Made by a program: the position numbers and the translations under genes
Source of the DNA: Mesorhizobium sp. B2-8-5
GTDB lineage: Bacteria; Pseudomonadota; Alphaproteobacteria; Rhizobiales; Rhizobiaceae
NCBI RefSeq assembly: GCF_006440675.2
Contig: NZ_CP083951.1
Span: 5,055,501 to 5,119,500, forward strand
DNA length: 64,000 nucleotides
Direction of reading: 5' to 3'
In this document: positions 61,353 through 64,000 of the stretch, in pieces
Numbering within the stretch: position 1 is the first letter of the stretch
How the letters are laid out: each line of letters begins with the position of its first letter
Notes under the pieces: model-generated
The model's input: the letters and a program-made list of their open reading frames with translations, nothing else
Databases searched by the model: none
Told to the model about the DNA's origin: nothing

Positions 61353-63341
61353 TCAGGCGGCGTTGCCGCTGCGGGGATTGCGCTGCGGCTCGAAATGAGC
61401 TTCCGCGGCCGATTTGCCGGCGGCGTCGAAGGCAAGCGCGTCTCGCATCGGCAGCGCCGCCGAAAACAGATAGCCCTGCGCGATCATGCAGCCCAGCGAG
61501 CGCAGGATCATGCGGTCGGCGTCGGTCTCGACGCCTTCGGCCATCACCTCGATCCCCAGTGTCCGGCCAAGGCCGATGACCGCCTCGACGAGCGCCTGGT
61601 CTTCGACGGATTTCGCCAGGTCGCGGACGAAATCCTTGTCGATCTTGATCTTGCGGATGCGGCTGTCCTTCAGCGACACCAGGGTCGAGAAGCCGGTGCC
61701 GAAATCGTCGAGCACGATCGATATGCCGGCATCCGCCAGATGCCCGACCTTTTCGTCGACCCGGTCGCGGTCGACCGGCGCCTCTTCGGTGATCTCGATC
61801 TCGAGCATCGCGGCGGGCACATTGTTCGCCCGCAGGCCGGTAAGGATCATGTCGTCGACATTGCCGGCCTCGAGCTCGCGCGGCGAAAGGTTCATCGCGA
61901 CCCGAACATCGCCGCGCCCCTGCTTCACGAGTTCACCGATCATGGCGCAGCAGTTGAGGAACACCGTCTCGGTAAGAAGCGAAAGCAGGCCGGTTTCGCG
62001 CGCGGCGGTGACGATCTCGGGCGGCGAGATGGCGCCATGGACGTCATGATGCCAGCGCAGCAGCGCCTCGAAGCCGACGACCGCGTTGCTGTCGAGCCGC
62101 ACCAGCGGCTGGAACCAGGAGCAGAGCCGGCCTGCCTCGATCGCGCCGCGCAGGTCGCGCTCGATGCGGTTCTTGCGTTCCAGCGCGGCGTCGAGCTCCG
62201 CGTCGAACAGGCAATATTCGTTCCTGCCGCCGCGCTTGGCCGCATAGAGCGCGAAATCGGCCTTGAGCAGCATTTCCGTCAGGCGTGGCTTTTCCGCCTG
62301 ATAGATGCCGATCGAGGCGCCGACGCGCACCGAATTCAGCTCCGGATCCGGATTGGCGATGGCCGCGATGATGGCCGACGCAAGCTCGCCGGCCTGCTGC
62401 GGACACCTGTCGGCGGAGAAAAGCAGCACGAACTCGTCGCCGCCGATGCGCGCGATCGTAGCGCCCCGCGGGGCGTGGTCCTCGATCCGGCGCGCCACCT
62501 TGACCAAAAGGTCGTCGCCAATGTTGTGGCCATAGGTGTCGTTGACGGATTTGAAGCCGTCGAGGTCGATCAGCATGGCGACGAACGGGCCGTCGGAAAG
62601 CCCGAGCTTGGCGATCGCCTGCTCCAGCCCGTAGCGGTTGAGAAGGTTGGTCAGCGGGTCCCGCCTGGAATTGCGCTCCATCTCGGCGGCGAATTCGCGC
62701 GCCTCGTATTTGAGGCGGCTGGTCTCGCGGAAACGGGACTGTCCGAGCAGCGCGCTCCTGATCATGCCGCCGAGAAAAAGCAGGATCGTGAAGGCGAGCA
62801 CGCCATTTTCGACGCCGCCTTGCGCGAACACGCAGCCGGCGGCGGTGAGAAGCGGCAGCACGATGAAGTTGATCGAAGCCGGCACGTAGGAGGTTCCATA
62901 AGTGACCGAACCGGCCGAGGTGCCGGCAAGCACGATCAGATAGAGCGGCGCCTGCGGCGTGGTGTATCCGTCGCTGAGCAGCGCCAGGAAAGACCAGGCG
63001 ACGCCCGACGCCAGCGCCAGCAGGCCATAGAGGGAAAGCCGCGCACCCACCGCCTCCGGCCTGTCGTCGGCAGCATCCGACTGAACAGCGGCAAGCACCA
63101 CACGCGCGCCATTGATCAAGGCGATCGCGATAAACCACAGCACCGCGGCAAGGCCGCCGCCCGACAAGAGCTGCACCGCCAGGATCAGGGCCGAGAGCAC
63201 CGTGCCTATGGGCATCGAGATGAAGACGCACTTGCTCAGATCCGCAAGCTGGTCGCGCAGGATGCCTGCTTCCACGGCTTCGCTGCGTCCCTCAGAGGAG
63301 AGACCTGCAACCAGCCGCTCATCATGCCCTGTCATGGCCAT
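61353..63341 (-). CDS. membrane GGDEF-EAL protein (cyclic-di-GMP turnover)
   Basis: A 662-residue protein. Four to six hydrophobic helices occupy about 38-205, a sensor-like membrane domain similar to MASE types. The GGDEF domain (about 225-385) keeps RIGGDEF near 297-303, so diguanylate cyclase activity is plausible. The EAL domain (about 400-645) keeps FEALLRW near 424-430, NLSPRE, EITEE, DDFGTGFSTL and EGVET, so phosphodiesterase activity is also plausible. Which dominates cannot be told from sequence. It should influence motility or exopolysaccharide, relevant to the glycanase locus. Confidence 0.92.
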   Translation of the reverse strand: MAMTGHDERLVAGLSSEGRSEAVEAGILRDQLADLSKCVFISMPIGTVLSALILAVQLLSGGGLAAVLWFIAIALINGARVVLAAVQSDAADDRPEAVGARLSLYGLLALASGVAWSFLALLSDGYTTPQAPLYLIVLAGTSAGSVTYGTSYVPASINFIVLPLLTAAGCVFAQGGVENGVLAFTILLFLGGMIRSALLGQSRFRETSRLKYEAREFAAEMERNSRRDPLTNLLNRYGLEQAIAKLGLSDGPFVAMLIDLDGFKSVNDTYGHNIGDDLLVKVARRIEDHAPRGATIARIGGDEFVLLFSADRCPQQAGELASAIIAAIANPDPELNSVRVGASIGIYQAEKPRLTEMLLKADFALYAAKRGGRNEYCLFDAELDAALERKNRIERDLRGAIEAGRLCSWFQPLVRLDSNAVVGFEALLRWHHDVHGAISPPEIVTAARETGLLSLLTETVFLNCCAMIGELVKQGRGDVRVAMNLSPRELEAGNVDDMILTGLRANNVPAAMLEIEITEEAPVDRDRVDEKVGHLADAGISIVLDDFGTGFSTLVSLKDSRIRKIKIDKDFVRDLAKSVEDQALVEAVIGLGRTLGIEVMAEGVETDADRMILRSLGCMIAQGYLFSAALPMRDALAFDAAGKSAAEAHFEPQRNPRSGNAA

Positions 63342-63480
63342 AGTGGTTAGGCGAGCGGAATGAAAATCGTGTTAAGGATTTCAGCGGTTTACGGTGCATT
63401 TCTCGATCAGGGGCCGGCGCGGCAGCCGGAAAGCCCGGGCGCCGCCAGGCGTCCGGGCTGTTCGCAAGGATAAAGCGGTT

Positions 63481-64000
63481 TCAGTTTTTCGCGGCGGCGG
63501 CCTTTTCGATAAGGTCGGCGACGGCCTTGGGGTTGGAGACATAGACGGCGTGGCTGCCGGCCACTTCCACCGTCGTCGCCTTGGCGCGGCTGGCCATCTG
63601 GCGCTGCGCCGGCGGCGGGATCATGTGGTCGTCGGTGGCGACGAGGTACCATGACGGCTTCACCTTCCAGGCCGGCTGAGTGACCTTGCCTTCAAGCGCC
63701 GCCACACCCCACGGAACCTGCGAGTCGGCCATGAAGGACGCGAGTTCGGGCTTGACGTCGGCGGCGAAGGAGGCGGCGAACTTCGCCTTGTCCAGCATCA
63801 GGAAGCCGTCGACGGGCGGCAGGATCGGGGGCACCGGAGCGCCAGCAGGCGGGTTGGCGATCAGCGAGGAGACCGACTCGCCGGCGTCCGGCGCGAAGGC
63901 GGCGATATAGACGACGCTCTTCACCTTGGGATCGGTGCCGGCTTCCGACACCACGACGCCGCCATAGGAATGGCCGACCAGGATGACGTCGCCCTTGGCG
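63481..64000 (-). CDS. alpha/beta hydrolase, 5' end outside window
   Basis: Partial gene running off the right edge; 172 codons plus stop are present. The nucleophile elbow GHSYGG is read at the edge (about 63960-63985), followed by VVYIAAFAPDAGES, typical of salicylate-esterase or MES-like alpha/beta hydrolases. The acid residue is in VATDDHMIPP and the catalytic His in VAGSHAVYVSNP. The visible N-terminal methionine at 63954 is an internal GTG and not the start. Confidence 0.85.
   Translation of the reverse strand, partial: AKGDVILVGHSYGGVVVSEAGTDPKVKSVVYIAAFAPDAGESVSSLIANPPAGAPVPPILPPVDGFLMLDKAKFAASFAADVKPELASFMADSQVPWGVAALEGKVTQPAWKVKPSWYLVATDDHMIPPPAQRQMASRAKATTVEVAGSHAVYVSNPKAVADLIEKAAAAKN

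Noticed and set aside
1..64000. tRNA, rRNA or riboswitch genes
   Set aside because: I looked through the intergenic regions and recognised no cloverleaf, rRNA segment or known riboswitch core; a covariance-model scan would be needed to exclude them.

Overview
The window looks like chromosome of a Mesorhizobium-type alphaproteobacterium (Hyphomicrobiales). It is GC-rich, dense in ABC uptake systems, and carries a PrsD/PrsE-ExsH-like secretion cluster, a direct-repeat alphaproteobacterial LexA box (GTTC-N7-GTTC) before dinB, and a broken DUF768 gene, a family I know mainly from Mesorhizobium. I saw no rRNA, tRNA, CRISPR array, integrase or transposase. The taxonomic placement is inference from gene content.

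Layout. 0-3 kb: Tad/Flp-type membrane-anchored proteins, two of them divergent paralogues. 3-6 kb: small hypotheticals, a cupin, and SOS-regulated DNA polymerase IV. 5.8-14 kb: a carbohydrate locus with mutarotase, two SDR dehydrogenases, a ribose-type ABC importer, an enolase-superfamily sugar-acid dehydratase, a GntR/FCD regulator and an SMP-30 lactonase; a perfect AACCTG-N5-CAGGTT palindrome lies in the divergent promoter. 14-16 kb: tandemly duplicated small membrane proteins, an AHSA1-like protein and a ProC-like reductase. 16.4-21 kb: GH16/RTX glycanase with its type I exporter.

21-30.4 kb: an amino-compound catabolic locus (RidA, DAO-type oxidase, ornithine-cyclodeaminase-like protein, class V aminotransferase, LysR regulator, amidase, polar amino-acid ABC importer without its ATPase). 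The 10-mer WAGTTATGAM recurs four times in its intergenic regions and is a candidate LysR operator. 30.4-34.8 kb: an outer-membrane beta-barrel remnant, then a complete polyamine-type ABC operon. 35-41 kb: DUF1127, OsmC, two flavoproteins, MaoC, and a BTAD-regulator/alpha-beta-hydrolase fusion. 41-47 kb: EamA exporter, FAD oxidase plus class III aminotransferase, GlxA/AraC regulator, Imm11-like protein. 47.4-51.3 kb: three-subunit molybdenum hydroxylase with a MoaD-like protein.

51.3-56.4 kb is an accessory island, visibly richer in A+T than its surroundings. It holds an unlisted 43-residue membrane protein, the frameshifted DUF768 gene, a ParA-like ATPase translationally coupled to a HEPN (RiboL-PSP type) protein, and a divergent CHAT-domain caspase-like protease with His and Cys motifs intact. 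This is the best candidate for an undescribed system, most likely a conflict or defence module. 56.5-64 kb: DOPA-dioxygenase-like protein, nucleoside hydrolase, SbmA/BacA-like ABC transporter, a GGDEF-EAL protein and a truncated alpha/beta hydrolase. Here the nucleoside hydrolase and transporter are enclosed by two inverted copies of a roughly 237-bp repeat, with further partial copies nearby.
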